From: Mycolicibacterium sp. HK-90
GTDB taxonomy: Bacteria > Actinomycetota > Actinomycetes > Mycobacteriales > Mycobacteriaceae
DNA: 64,000 bases
Reading direction: 5' to 3'
NCBI RefSeq assembly: GCF_030486405.1
Contig: NZ_CP129613.1
Span: 186,001-250,000, forward strand
Shown piece after piece: positions 42,040 to 51,157 of this stretch. The notes under the pieces are model-generated. The model did not search any database. It saw only the letters and a list, made by a program, of their open reading frames with translations, and was not told where the DNA came from. The translations under genes were made by a program, and so were the position numbers. How positions within the stretch are numbered: the first letter of the stretch is position 1; the number at the start of each line of letters is the position of its first letter.

Positions 42040-44894
42040 TTCGCCTCCTCCAGCATTGCAACCGCGACCGACAGGCAGCGCTGCCTGACCTTCTCCCATT
42101 CGGCAGCCGCATCCGGGTCCGACATCACGAAGTCGTGCTCATCGGACGGCTGCGGGTCGGCCAGCCGGCGGACCAGCTGTGTGGCGACCCATCTGCTCTT
42201 CGGGTTCTGCCCACAGTAATACCGGTCCATGCCCGACAACACCAGAGCTGCAGTCTCGGTTTCTACCGAATCGACGAGATCAGCAAACTCCTCGTAGTCC
42301 TTTGTGCTGTTGCGGCACATGATCAGATAACTTTTCAGCCGCAGCGTTTCGGCGCCGGTCGGGATCTGCAGCCGATCACCGGTCGGCAGTTGCACATTGG
42401 TGGTCTCCACCGGGCCGAGGCGTTCCATCGGTGACCGTTCTCCGTCGGCTTCGGTCTCGAGGGCATCGACCGCGACCGAGAGCCGGCCGCGCCACATGGT
42501 CACGGGATGCACGCCCGGGCAGCGTTTCGGGCCGCCGGGCCGCCGCGCAGCGAGGCGGGAGGACGGTTTGCTGCAGCCGCTGAACGCGAGCGGGTCGGTG
42601 ACGATGATCGTTTGCGGGGCAAGGTGTTTCATCCGGGCCGCGGTTCGAACCATCATGCGCAGGTCAGATCCGCTCGGCCCCAGCGCCGAGATGTCGTCGG
42701 GAATGATCACCAGATCGGTGACCTCGACCTTGGGCAGCGGTTTCTCGAAGTCCACCTCGGGCAGCAGTCGATCCAGCCAGTGCGGCAGCCACCAGTTCCA
42801 CTCGTCGAACATCGCCATCAGTGCCGGCACCAGGATCAGCCGGACCACGGTCGCGTCGACCGCGATGGCCACGGCACAGGCCACGCCGAGTTGGGCCACC
42901 AGCGGCATGCCGGCAAAAGCGAAGCCGATGAACACCGCGATCATGATCAGCGCCGCGCTGGTGATGGTGCGGGCGCTGGTGCTGACCCCGTAGGCCACCG
43001 CGTCGCGGGTGTTGTTGGTCTGCAGGAACCGTTCCCGGATCCGGGTGAGCAGAAAGATCTCGTAGTCCATCGACAGACCGAAGGTCATCGCCAGGACCAA
43101 CGGCGGGATGGTGCTGTCGAGCGAACTGATCTTCTCGAAGCCCAGCCCCTCGAACCAGCCCCACTGGAAGACGACCACGAGGCTGCCGTAGGCCGCCGCG
43201 ACCGACAGCACGGTCATCAGCACGCCCTTGAGCGCCAGGAACACCGACCGGATCGACACCAGCAGCATCACGAACGCGATGAGCGCGACGAACAGGAACA
43301 CCAGCGGCTGGGTGCTGGACACCCGGTCGTCGAAATCCTTGATCAGCGCGGTCGGGCCACCGACATCGATGCGCGCGTCCGGTCCGGCCACGGGCGGCAG
43401 TTTGTCGCGCATCCAGTCGATGGCCTCACGCGCGGCCAGGTCCTCGGGGTCGACCTTGAGCACCGCCGACAGCAGCGCGCTGTCGTTGTTGTCGGAGAAC
43501 ACCGGCGGCTGCACGTTCAGCACGTGGGGGGCACGCGTCATCTCCTGGCGCACCGCATCGATGGTGGCGGTGTTCTTGGCTCCGTCGGCGTTGCCGTCCG
43601 GGAAGGTGACCAGGATCCGCACCGGGCCCAGCGCCCCTGGCCCCAACGCGTCGGCCGCGGCGTTGACGCCGCCGCGGATCTCGTGGGTGGGCTCGAACTG
43701 GCGCTGCATGCTGTTGCCCAGCACCATGCCGAACGCCGGCGCCGCCAGCGCCAGCAACAGGACCGTCGCGCCCACCGCGGAGGCCCACGGCCGGCGCATC
43801 ACCGCACCAGTCCAGCGGGTCCAGAAGCGTGACTGGCTCGCCTCGGCGCGCCGGGACCAGTGCAGGTACGACGAGCGCTTGGCCGCGGCCTTACCGAATG
43901 TGGCCAGCACCGCGGGGGTCAGCGTGGTGGAGGTCAGCACCGCGACCGCGACGGCCAGGATCGCGCCGGTGGCCATCGACACCAGCACCGGGGTGTTGAT
44001 GAGGTAGATGCCGGTGACCGAGGCGATCACCGTGAGGCCGGACAGCGCCACCGCCAGGCCCGAGGTGGCCATCGCGGAGTCGACGGCGTCGGCCGGGTCG
44101 CGGCCCGCGCGGAGTTCCTCGCGGAACCGCATCAGGATGAACAGTGAATAGTCGATGGCCAGGGCGATACCGAACATCGACACCGTCGACGTGACGAACA
44201 CGCTCATCGTCGTGTACATCGACAGCAGGTAGACCAGACCCATGGTCACCACGACCGTGCAGATGCCGAGCATCAGCGGCAGCGCCGCGGCCGCCAGCGA
44301 GCCGAACACGGCCAGCAGCACGACCAACACGATCGGCAGGTTCCACTTCTCGGCCTGGGCGATGTCGTGTTTGGTCGCCTGGGTGGCCGCCGCGCCGAGC
44401 GCGCCCTGCCCGATGACGTAGAACTTGACCTTGCCGCTCTCGCTCTCGCCGGGCTCCTCGCCGTGCACCCCGACCTTCTGGCGCAACTGCTTGGCGACGT
44501 CGACCGCGCCGGTGTTGTTGAAGTCCAGCTGCAGCGTGATGACATACGGGCGGTCCGGCTGTGGGGCCGGCTGCTGCGGATTCGGGACGATCTTGACGCT
44601 GGGCACCTCGCCCGCGACTTTCTCCAGCCACACCACCGCGGCGTTCATGTCCTCGAACGAGGCATCCGCCCGCGGGGCCGCGATCAGGGCAAGCGGGGAC
44701 GCGCCCTGGTCCGGGAAATGTTCCTCGAGTTGCCGCTGGACGTGGAGCGACTGTGAACCTTCGACTTCGAACCCGCCGCCGGTCAGATTGGACGACTGGT
44801 TGATCGCGAGGTAGATCGAGGGCACCAGAAGCAACAACCACGTCGCGAAAACCGCCCAGCGGAATCTGCGCAGATAGCTGCTCAAGCGCATCAT
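42036..44894 (-). CDS. mmpL11: MmpL11 lipid transporter
   Basis: 952 aa. RND-type: N-terminal cytoplasmic LSSYLRRFRW, TM1, and porter domain beginning NLTGGGFEVEGSQSLHVQRQL. Proton-relay Asp-Tyr pairs are in ALAIDYSLFILMRFREE and GLSMDYEIFLLTRIRERF. A C-terminal cytoplasmic domain of about 200 residues ends near the GTG of the next gene. MmpL11 exports monomeromycolyl-diacylglycerol and mycolate wax esters for biofilm and envelope. Together with MmpL3 it has been linked to haem uptake, and two hemophore-like genes are divergently placed upstream. Translationally coupled to the HTH gene downstream. Confidence 0.93.
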   Translation of the reverse strand: MMRLSSYLRRFRWAVFATWLLLLVPSIYLAINQSSNLTGGGFEVEGSQSLHVQRQLEEHFPDQGASPLALIAAPRADASFEDMNAAVVWLEKVAGEVPSVKIVPNPQQPAPQPDRPYVITLQLDFNNTGAVDVAKQLRQKVGVHGEEPGESESGKVKFYVIGQGALGAAATQATKHDIAQAEKWNLPIVLVVLLAVFGSLAAAALPLMLGICTVVVTMGLVYLLSMYTTMSVFVTSTVSMFGIALAIDYSLFILMRFREELRAGRDPADAVDSAMATSGLAVALSGLTVIASVTGIYLINTPVLVSMATGAILAVAVAVLTSTTLTPAVLATFGKAAAKRSSYLHWSRRAEASQSRFWTRWTGAVMRRPWASAVGATVLLLALAAPAFGMVLGNSMQRQFEPTHEIRGGVNAAADALGPGALGPVRILVTFPDGNADGAKNTATIDAVRQEMTRAPHVLNVQPPVFSDNNDSALLSAVLKVDPEDLAAREAIDWMRDKLPPVAGPDARIDVGGPTALIKDFDDRVSSTQPLVFLFVALIAFVMLLVSIRSVFLALKGVLMTVLSVAAAYGSLVVVFQWGWFEGLGFEKISSLDSTIPPLVLAMTFGLSMDYEIFLLTRIRERFLQTNNTRDAVAYGVSTSARTITSAALIMIAVFIGFAFAGMPLVAQLGVACAVAIAVDATVVRLILVPALMAMFDEWNWWLPHWLDRLLPEVDFEKPLPKVEVTDLVIIPDDISALGPSGSDLRMMVRTAARMKHLAPQTIIVTDPLAFSGCSKPSSRLAARRPGGPKRCPGVHPVTMWRGRLSVAVDALETEADGERSPMERLGPVETTNVQLPTGDRLQIPTGAETLRLKSYLIMCRNSTKDYEEFADLVDSVETETAALVLSGMDRYYCGQNPKSRWVATQLVRRLADPQPSDEHDFVMSDPDAAAEWEKVRQRCLSVAVAMLEEAK

Positions 44895-45161
44895 GAACTG
44901 CTGGATTCGAGGTCCCCGCTTTCTCGCCCCGAATTGGCTGGGCGTGTCCTGGCTTGTGTCAGCGAGAGCGTACCTCTACTGGGGTAATGTGGCCCGCTCC
45001 CTGCGGGATCTGGGATCGCACCGAGACCTGCGCACCCGATGTTCATCGGCGAGATCCGTAGCGTTGGCGATGCGCCGCTAACACAACCGGGCGGCCCGAC
45101 GACATACAGACGAATGACCCCGGCTGACTGTGCGCCGGGGCCTGCGTTGAAGGAGTACTCC

Positions 45162-45716
45162 ATGCAACCGACCAACGGTGGATTGCGCCGCGGTCTGGCC
45201 GTCGCGCTCGCGGTGACCGGAGCGGGCGGCGCGATGGTGGCCGCGCTCATGGTCCCGTCGGCCACGGCCGCGACCGATCCGTGCGCGGCCAGTGAGGTTG
45301 CCCGCACCGCGGGCAGCGTGGCCACCAACATCGGCAACTACCTGGACAGCCACCCGCAGACCAACCAGGCGCTGACCACCATCAGCCAGCAGCAGGGCGG
45401 ACCGCAGTCGCTGGCCGCCCTCAAGACCTACTTCGACGCCAACCCCCAGGCCGCCAAGGACATGCAGCAGCTGCAGCAGCCGCTGGCGAACCTCGGTACC
45501 CGGTGCAAATTGCCGATCACCCTGCCGCAGGTGATGGGGCTGATGCAGGGCACGCAGCAGGGCGGGGCGGCCACCGGCAGTTTGCCGGGGAGCCTGCCGT
45601 CGGCGCAGAACGTCGCGGTGCCCGGCGCCACGGTGCCCGCGCAGCGCTCACCGGCGTCGCCGGTGTCCGCGGGCTCCGGTCCGCTTCCGGGTCCGGCCAC
45701 CGCCTCGACCCGCTAG
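45162..45716 (+). CDS. Secreted hemophore-related protein (Rv0203 family), Pro/Ala-rich tail
   Basis: 184 aa from the ATG at 45162, with AAGGAG upstream. Signal peptide: RRGLAVALAVTGAGGAMVAALMVPSATA, cleavage near ATAATD. The core (about 40-125) is helical with two Cys: DPCAASEVARTAGSVATNIGNYLDSHPQTNQALTTI and LANLGTRCKLP. This is the Rv0203/Rv1174c hemophore-like pattern. A Ser/Pro/Gly-rich 55-residue tail distinguishes it from the next gene. It diverges from mmpL11, as Rv0203 does. Predicted extracellular haem binding by the family; the residues for haem cannot be assigned here. Confidence 0.82.
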   Translation: MQPTNGGLRRGLAVALAVTGAGGAMVAALMVPSATAATDPCAASEVARTAGSVATNIGNYLDSHPQTNQALTTISQQQGGPQSLAALKTYFDANPQAAKDMQQLQQPLANLGTRCKLPITLPQVMGLMQGTQQGGAATGSLPGSLPSAQNVAVPGATVPAQRSPASPVSAGSGPLPGPATASTR

Positions 45717-45886
45717 TCAGGCGCGTCTCGCGCCGTCGGGGCTGACACCGCTGAACTGCGGCTTCGTGTTCCGGCGCGACGAGGTTGGGCACAAGGCAAG
45801 AAACTCGTGACGGATTCTGCTTAGCTTTTCTGAGCCGTTAGCCGTCTGGGGTAGCGGCCTTCCCCATCCGATGAAGGAGCTTGACC

Positions 45887-46270
45887 ATGTTGCTCTCGGC
45901 CCGAAATGCGCGGCGCGTGGTAGCTGGCGTGGCCGGTGCCGGCGCGGTAGCCGGTGCGATGCTGTTCGGCGCCATCCCGTCGGCCCTGGCCGACGACCCG
46001 GCGGCCAATCCCCCCAACTGCACCGCGGCCGATCTGGCCGGCGTGGCATCCGGGGTGTCGGCGTCGACCTCGGCGTACCTGTTCACCCATCCCGACGCGA
46101 ACAACTTCTTCACCAGCCTGGAAGGCCTGCCGCGCGAAGAGGTCCGCACCAAGGTGCACGACTACTTGGAGGCGAACCCCCAGACGAAGGCCGAACTGAC
46201 CGGTATCCGTCAGCCGTTGGTCGACCTGAAGAACCGCTGCGGGAACGCTCCGGCTCCTTCGATCCCCTAA
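45887..46270 (+). CDS. Secreted hemophore-related protein (Rv0203 family), short form
   Basis: 127 aa from the ATG at 45887, with AAGGAG 7 nt upstream. Signal peptide [25 protein letters not shown] is followed by mature [45 protein letters not shown] and [12 protein letters not shown], with two Cys probably forming one disulfide. It is similar in pattern to the gene before it and closer in length to Rv0203. A tandem duplication of the hemophore gene is likely. Four bp after its stop the response regulator frame begins, so the regulator may be co-transcribed. Confidence 0.85.
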   Translation: MLLSARNARRVVAGVAGAGAVAGAMLFGAIPSALADDPAANPPNCTAADLAGVASGVSASTSAYLFTHPDANNFFTSLEGLPREEVRTKVHDYLEANPQTKAELTGIRQPLVDLKNRCGNAPAPSIP

Positions 46271-46274
46271 CCGC

Positions 46275-47015
46275 GTGCGGGTGGAAGCTACCCCCGCCAG
46301 CGGCGAAGGATCCGTCACGCCCGACAGCGTGAATCGCACGGTGCTGATGGTCGACGACGACCCGGATGTGCGTACCTCGGTTGCCCGCGGACTGCGGCAT
46401 TCGGGGTTCGACGTCCGGGTCGCGGCGTCCGGCAAGGAGGCGCTGCGCCTGCTGTCGAGCGAGTCGCACGACGCGCTCGTCCTCGACGTCCAGATGCCCG
46501 AACTCGACGGGGTTGCGGTCGTCACCGCTCTGCGGGCATTGGGCAACGAGATCCCGATCTGCGTGCTCTCGGCGCGCGACACGGTCAACGACCGCATCGC
46601 GGGGCTGGAAGCCGGCGCGGACGACTACCTGACCAAACCGTTCGACCTCGGGGAACTGGTGGCCCGGCTCAACGCGCTGCTGCGCCGGGCCAGCCATGCC
46701 GAGCGGCCGTCGGACACGATGACCGTCGGAGCCTTGACCATCGACACCGCCCGCCGGTTGGTCTTCGTCGGCGGCGACCGCGTCGACCTGACCAAGCGGG
46801 AGTTCGATCTGCTGGCCGTCCTGGCCGAGAACGCCGGGGTGGTGTTGTCCCGGCAGCGGCTCCTCGAGCTGGTCTGGGGATACGACTTCGACGTGGACAC
46901 CAACGTCGCCGACGTGTTCATCTCCTATCTGCGGCGCAAGCTCGAGCGTCCCGACGTGCCCCGCGTCATCCATACCGTCCGCGGAATCGGATACGTGTTG
47001 CGGGAAGAGTCGTGA
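46275..47015 (+). CDS. OmpR-family response regulator (PrrA-like)
   Basis: 246 aa as drawn, with a GTG start 4 bp after the hemophore stop. Receiver: [13 protein letters not shown], phosphoacceptor Asp71 in [12 protein letters not shown], Thr/Ser in VLSARDT and Lys in [13 protein letters not shown]-binding winged helix: [53 protein letters not shown]. Asp71 is about 18 residues later than usual, so the GTG at 46329 may be the true start. The sequence resembles PrrA of PrrAB. M. smegmatis is known to carry extra PrrAB copies, and this locus fits one. The histidine kinase follows 14 bp later. Confidence 0.88.
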   Translation: MRVEATPASGEGSVTPDSVNRTVLMVDDDPDVRTSVARGLRHSGFDVRVAASGKEALRLLSSESHDALVLDVQMPELDGVAVVTALRALGNEIPICVLSARDTVNDRIAGLEAGADDYLTKPFDLGELVARLNALLRRASHAERPSDTMTVGALTIDTARRLVFVGGDRVDLTKREFDLLAVLAENAGVVLSRQRLLELVWGYDFDVDTNVADVFISYLRRKLERPDVPRVIHTVRGIGYVLREES

Positions 47016-47029
47016 GGGACCAGCGGTAG

Positions 47030-48379
47030 GTGCGGATCTTCGCTCGCATCCGGTCCGCGTCGCTCCGCACCAGGGTCGCGGTGGCCTCAGCCCTGGCCGC
47101 GGCCGCCGTGGTCGCCGTGTTCACCATCTTGACCTCGGTGGTGCTCGCCAACAACGACTCCGCACAGTTGGACCGCAGGCTCGACGCGATCGTCGACGCC
47201 AGCCTCAATCCCGCACAGCTGCAGGATCCGCACCGCGGGGTCCTGACCACCGGCCGGTCGCGGTCGACTGGACAGGTGGTGTTCCAGCGCGGCTTGCAAC
47301 TGCCCGCGCTGCCGCCGGGCACCGAGACCGTCGAGGTCAACGGGGTCGACTACCGGGTGCGCACCATCCACATGGACCAGCAGGGCGGGGTGTTGATGTC
47401 CATCGGTATCCGTGCCGACAGTATCTTGTTGAGCCCCAACCGAATACCGGTGTACGCCGGCTTCGGTGTGGTGACCGTGCTGGTGGCCGGGGGACTGGGC
47501 TGGCTGCTGGCCGGCCCGGCCATCCGGCCGTTGCGAAAGCTCACCGAACACACATCCAAAATGGACAGCGGCACCGAGACGCTGCCGAAGGTGCGCGGTG
47601 TGCGGGAGGCCGAAGACCTGTCCGAGGCGATGGCGGGCATGCTGACCCGGTTGGCCGCGGCACAGCGTGCCACCACCAATTCCCTTCAGGCGGCGCAGGA
47701 TTTCGCCGCGAACGCCGCGCACGAACTGCGCACGCCACTCACCGCGATGCGGGCCGACCTGGACACCCTGCGGATCCACAACCTGCCCGAATCCGAACGT
47801 GCCGAAGTGGTCGCCGACCTGTCCCGCGCCCAGCGCCGGGTGGAGGCGATCATCACGTCACTGGGTCAGCTCGCCTCCGGTCAGCTGGCTCAGGCCGAGG
47901 ACCGTGAACTGATCGACATCACCGACCTGCTCGACCGGGTGGCCAGGGAGAACACCCGCGGCGGCGGGCAGGTCCGGATCGACGTGCAGGTCGCCGACGA
48001 TGTCGGCCTCGTGCTGGGCTGGCCCGGCGGGCTGCGCATCGCGGTCGACAACCTGGTCCGCAACGCGATCGTCCACGGCGAGGCCACCCGGATCGTGCTC
48101 ACCGCCCATCGCGCCGGCCAGACGTTCGTCATCACCGTCGACGACAACGGGCGCGGTCTACCGGTTGAGGAGCACGAGACCGTGCTGGGCCGGTTCCGCC
48201 GGGGCAGCAGCGCGGTGGCGGGCGGCTCGGGCCTGGGTCTGGCACTGGTGGCGCAGCAGGCCCAGTTACATGGTGGTGAGATCAAGCTGTCCGACGGCCC
48301 GCTCGGTGGCTTGCGGGCCACCCTGACGGTGTCGACGACGGTGTCGGACCCGAACGAAGGTCCGACTCAAGCGGATTGA
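47030..48379 (+). CDS. Sensor histidine kinase (PrrB-like)
   Basis: 449 aa. TM1 is VAVASALAAAAVVAVFTILTSVVLA, and a periplasmic loop of about 100 residues precedes TM2 (PVYAGFGVVTVLVAGGLGWLLAG) and HAMP (PAIRPLRKLTEHTSKM). HisKA: FAANAAHELRTPLTAMRADLDTL with the phospho-His. HATPase: N-box NLVRNAIVHG, G1 VDDNGRGL, G2 GSGLGLAL. Partner of the preceding response regulator. Downstream genes are convergent; it overlaps the end of the DUF3054 gene by 13 bp. Its location beside mmpL11 and hemophores suggests control of envelope or haem functions, which is inference. Confidence 0.9.
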   Translation: MRIFARIRSASLRTRVAVASALAAAAVVAVFTILTSVVLANNDSAQLDRRLDAIVDASLNPAQLQDPHRGVLTTGRSRSTGQVVFQRGLQLPALPPGTETVEVNGVDYRVRTIHMDQQGGVLMSIGIRADSILLSPNRIPVYAGFGVVTVLVAGGLGWLLAGPAIRPLRKLTEHTSKMDSGTETLPKVRGVREAEDLSEAMAGMLTRLAAAQRATTNSLQAAQDFAANAAHELRTPLTAMRADLDTLRIHNLPESERAEVVADLSRAQRRVEAIITSLGQLASGQLAQAEDRELIDITDLLDRVARENTRGGGQVRIDVQVADDVGLVLGWPGGLRIAVDNLVRNAIVHGEATRIVLTAHRAGQTFVITVDDNGRGLPVEEHETVLGRFRRGSSAVAGGSGLGLALVAQQAQLHGGEIKLSDGPLGGLRATLTVSTTVSDPNEGPTQAD

Positions 48380-48732
48380 CGTCGCCGCACGGCTGCCAGG
48401 ACCGCGCGCCAGCCCAGCAGCAGCACCGCGGTCGTCAGCGAGGCGACGACGATGAAGCTGACGGCCACCCCGGCCGAGGTCAGTTTGCGCAGCACCATGC
48501 CGACCACCACCGTGCAGATCCACACCACGATCCCGGTGGGTGCCAGCGATGTCGGACGCTGCCAGCCACGCGAGACCAGCCAGCCGACCACGGTCCCGGT
48601 GAGAAACGGCCACGCGGTCTCGGCGATCCCGGCGACCGTCAGGCCCTCGGCATGGCTGCGCCGGCCGATGGTGCAGAACACCACGACGCAGATCAGGTCG
48701 GTCGCCAGGGCGGTCAGGCTAGCTCGTCGCAT
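48367..48732 (-). CDS. DUF3054 membrane protein
   Basis: 121 aa, four TM helices (LTALATDLICVVVFCTIG, TAWPFLTGTVVGWLV, GIVVWICTVVVGMVL, FIVVASLTTAVLLLGWRAV). The block GRRSHAEGLTVAGIAETAWPFLTG is the DUF3054 signature. Function unknown. It overlaps the end of the M23 lipoprotein gene upstream by 14 bp, so the two are co-transcribed. Confidence 0.82.
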   Translation of the reverse strand: MRRASLTALATDLICVVVFCTIGRRSHAEGLTVAGIAETAWPFLTGTVVGWLVSRGWQRPTSLAPTGIVVWICTVVVGMVLRKLTSAGVAVSFIVVASLTTAVLLLGWRAVLAAVRRRQSA

Positions 48733-49918
48733 AGGCCATCACATCCAGTACCAGTGGGCTGACATCCGCCTGGTCGCGGACGGCGAAGCCCGGTTGCCGT
48801 GCGGCCGGTTTCCCGTCGAAGAGCGCATCGGACGCGTTCAGCGAGGTGAGCCGGGAATCCAGCCGGAACGATTTGAAGGTAAATGGTAAGCCATTGGACG
48901 CCAACGGATCCGGGCCGTCCATCACATGGAAGTGCAGGTGCGGGGCATCGGAGTTGCCCGAATTGCCCAGGCCGCCGATGACCTGCCCGGCGCTGAGCTG
49001 ATCGCCGGGTTTGACCTTGAGGCTGTTCGGCTGCAGGTGCGCGTAGAAGGCGAAGTTGCCGTCACCGATGTCCTGCACGATGTGGTTGCCACCGTACTGC
49101 TGCAGAGTCAGGCCGGCCGGCGTGGCGCCGGGAACCTGCTCGTCGAGTCCGTCGAGCACCGCCACCACCGGTCCGTCCGCGACGGCGCGGATCTCGGCAC
49201 CGAAGTATGGATAGCTCGCGACCTTGGACCGGTCCCCGGCGTACAACCGGCCATCGGCCCCGAGTTGCACGTAGTCGATGGCGAATCGCTCTGCTGCCCA
49301 GACTTTTCCGTTGATCGGATTCAGCGCCATGCGGTGCGGTGTCATATCGCAGCAGCCGTTGGCGTTCACCCAGTTGTCCCCGGTCAGCGGTGGGGCGATG
49401 GACACCGGCTTGCGGGTCTGCACCGAGACGGGGGCCACCGATTCCGTGAGCGTCGGCGGGACCAGTGGCGGCATCGGTTTGGCCACGGTGATCCCGAGTT
49501 CATGGGTGAGCGCCGAGGGCACTTGCGACGGATCGTCGGCGACCACGTCCAGCCAGACGTAGGCGCTCTGCCCCGGTCCGAGCACATTGGTCGGGACGGC
49601 CGAATTGCCCACCGCCCTGGTCCAGTACTTGAGGCTGTCGCCCGTCAGGGTCAGCAGCTTGCGGTCGCCGGTCGCGGCGCTGAGGGTGTTCAGGGTGACG
49701 TTGGCCGGTGAGGTGTTGGTCAGCATCAACTCATAGGCCAGGTGGGTGCGACCGTCGGTGGCGGCCACCGGAACTGGTTCTGCCAGAACAGATCCCACCA
49801 CCGGGGTGACCGCGGCCGGCGGAGTGCTGGTCGTGGTCGGTTCCGGTTCCGGCGCCTGTGCCGACGAACATCCGGCCACGGTGAGGGCGAGCACGGCGAT
49901 CGGATACCGGATCCGCAT
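48719..49918 (-). CDS. M23-family peptidase-like lipoprotein
   Basis: 399 aa. Lipoprotein signal MRIRYPIAVLALTVAGC with Cys17, then a Thr/Pro linker. A beta-rich middle (about 45-175, THLAYELMLTNTSPANVTLNTLSA) is followed by a C-terminal lysostaphin-type M23 domain: GCCDMTPHRMALNP and FAIDYVQLG, then FYAHLQPNSLKVKPGDQLSAGQVIGGLGNSGNSDAPHLHFHVMDG. The HLHFH motif and the preceding H/D pair give the zinc site, so it may cleave peptidoglycan crosslinks or stem peptides. It is anchored on the outside of the membrane. First gene of a unit with DUF3054; the LPG-synthase-like gene lies upstream. Confidence 0.82.
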   Translation of the reverse strand: MRIRYPIAVLALTVAGCSSAQAPEPEPTTTSTPPAAVTPVVGSVLAEPVPVAATDGRTHLAYELMLTNTSPANVTLNTLSAATGDRKLLTLTGDSLKYWTRAVGNSAVPTNVLGPGQSAYVWLDVVADDPSQVPSALTHELGITVAKPMPPLVPPTLTESVAPVSVQTRKPVSIAPPLTGDNWVNANGCCDMTPHRMALNPINGKVWAAERFAIDYVQLGADGRLYAGDRSKVASYPYFGAEIRAVADGPVVAVLDGLDEQVPGATPAGLTLQQYGGNHIVQDIGDGNFAFYAHLQPNSLKVKPGDQLSAGQVIGGLGNSGNSDAPHLHFHVMDGPDPLASNGLPFTFKSFRLDSRLTSLNASDALFDGKPAARQPGFAVRDQADVSPLVLDVMAYATS

Positions 49919-49926
49919 GACGACTC

Positions 49927-51084
49927 CTAGCGCTCGGGTTCGGGGTTCGAGGTGGTGCCTTCTGGTTGCGCTGCCGGCCCGCCGGCGTCTGCTTGAATTG
50001 CCGGCCCGCCGGCGTCTGGCTGGATTGCCGGCCCGCCGGCGTCGGGATCCAGGTCCTTCTCAGTCCGGAACATGAAGAAGAACACCACCCAGCCGATCGT
50101 CGAGATGAAGATCCAGCTGACCAGCCGGTAGATGAGCATCGCCGAAATGGCCGAGGCCAGTGTCATCCCCGAGGACACCAGGCCCGGCACCAGCACGGCC
50201 TCGACCACCAGCAGACCACCGGGCATCAACGGGATCGACCCCACGGCGCGGGCCGCGGCATAGGCCACGGTGACGCCGGCCAGTGACGGGTGCCCGCCGG
50301 CGGCATAACAGGCGAACGCCAGGCAGGCCACGTCGGCGACCCAGTTGAACATCGACCAGCTGAACGCCACCGCGAGGTCACGCCGGCCCAGGCTGACCGA
50401 CTCCAGCTGCTGCAGGATCTCACGCCATTTGGTCAGCCCGGCATCTGAGGGCTTGCCGCGCAACGAATTCACCCACGAGAGCACCTTGGCCCCGATGCCG
50501 TCGATCAGTTCCGGCTTGGTGGCCACGGCCTGCGCCAGCAGGATGATCGCCAGGAAGGCGCCCAGCGAGAAGATCAGCGACAGGGGGTTCTTGCTGGCCC
50601 CGAGCATGAGGGCGCCGCCGAGCCCGAGCAGTGCCAGGCCCACGATCTGCAGCACGCCCGACATCACCAGCTGCCAGGACGCCACCAGAGGTGAGGCGCC
50701 CCAGATGCGTTGTTGGCGGTAGACGAACGTCGCCGAGAGCACCGGGCCGCCGGGCATCGTCGTCGACAGCGCGTTGCCGGCGTAGAACGCCGCCTCCGAA
50801 CGCCACTGCTTGACGGGCACCCCCGCCGAGCGCAGCAGGGTTCGCTGGATCTGGGCGAAGCTGTGCATCGAGGCCATCGCGGCACCCACCGCCGCGAGCA
50901 CCCACCAGGCGTTCGCCGTCAGCAGGCTGCGCCACGCCTTGGCCAGCTGATCCCAGACCAGGGCCACCTCGACCGCGAGCACCGCGACCGCGAGTGCGAT
51001 GACCACCCACCGCACCCACCAGTACCTGCCGCGCGTGGTGCCGGCCCGGTCCCGGGCCGTGTCGGCCGGCGCGTCCTGTGACAC
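49927..51084 (-). CDS. UPF0104/lysylphosphatidylglycerol-synthase-TM-like membrane protein (Rv0204c-type)
   Basis: 385 aa with about 8 TM helices. TM1 WVVIALAVAVLAVEVALVW and the core ANAWWVLAAVGAAMASMHSFAQIQRTLLRSAGV, then GNALSTTMPGGPVLSATFVYRQQ and AARAVGSIPLMPGGLLVVEAVLVPGLVSSG, match the LPG_synthase_TM family (flippase-like part of MprF). The catalytic lysyl-transferase domain is absent. The C-terminus carries three imperfect 9-residue repeats (GGPAIQPDA, GGPAIQADA, GGPAAQPEG). By synteny it is Rv0204c. A lipid-flipping role is possible but unproven. Confidence 0.82.
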   Translation of the reverse strand: MSQDAPADTARDRAGTTRGRYWWVRWVVIALAVAVLAVEVALVWDQLAKAWRSLLTANAWWVLAAVGAAMASMHSFAQIQRTLLRSAGVPVKQWRSEAAFYAGNALSTTMPGGPVLSATFVYRQQRIWGASPLVASWQLVMSGVLQIVGLALLGLGGALMLGASKNPLSLIFSLGAFLAIILLAQAVATKPELIDGIGAKVLSWVNSLRGKPSDAGLTKWREILQQLESVSLGRRDLAVAFSWSMFNWVADVACLAFACYAAGGHPSLAGVTVAYAAARAVGSIPLMPGGLLVVEAVLVPGLVSSGMTLASAISAMLIYRLVSWIFISTIGWVVFFFMFRTEKDLDPDAGGPAIQPDAGGPAIQADAGGPAAQPEGTTSNPEPER

Positions 51085-51145
51085 GCCCTACAGGGTAACC
51101 GCGCAGGTCGTGACGACATCGCCGGTTTCGGCGGCGCGCCGCGGT

Positions 51146-51151
51146 TAGGCT
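51146..51151 (+). promoter_or_regulatory. -10 element of the AI-2E-type gene (leaderless)
   Basis: TAGGCT fits TAnnnT and ends 6 nt before the ATG at 51158; no Shine-Dalgarno sequence is seen. Confidence 0.45.
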
Positions 51152-51157
51152 ACCGAC

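Noticed and set aside
44895..45161. IdeR (iron) box between mmpL11 and the first hemophore gene
   Set aside because: No match to TTAGGTTAGGCTAACCTAA-type sites; only small GC-rich hairpins such as CCCGC-TCCCT-GCGGG (44993-45007).
49960..50045. Short repeat block as a CRISPR remnant
   Set aside because: The units are in-frame 27-bp coding repeats in tandem, without spacers.
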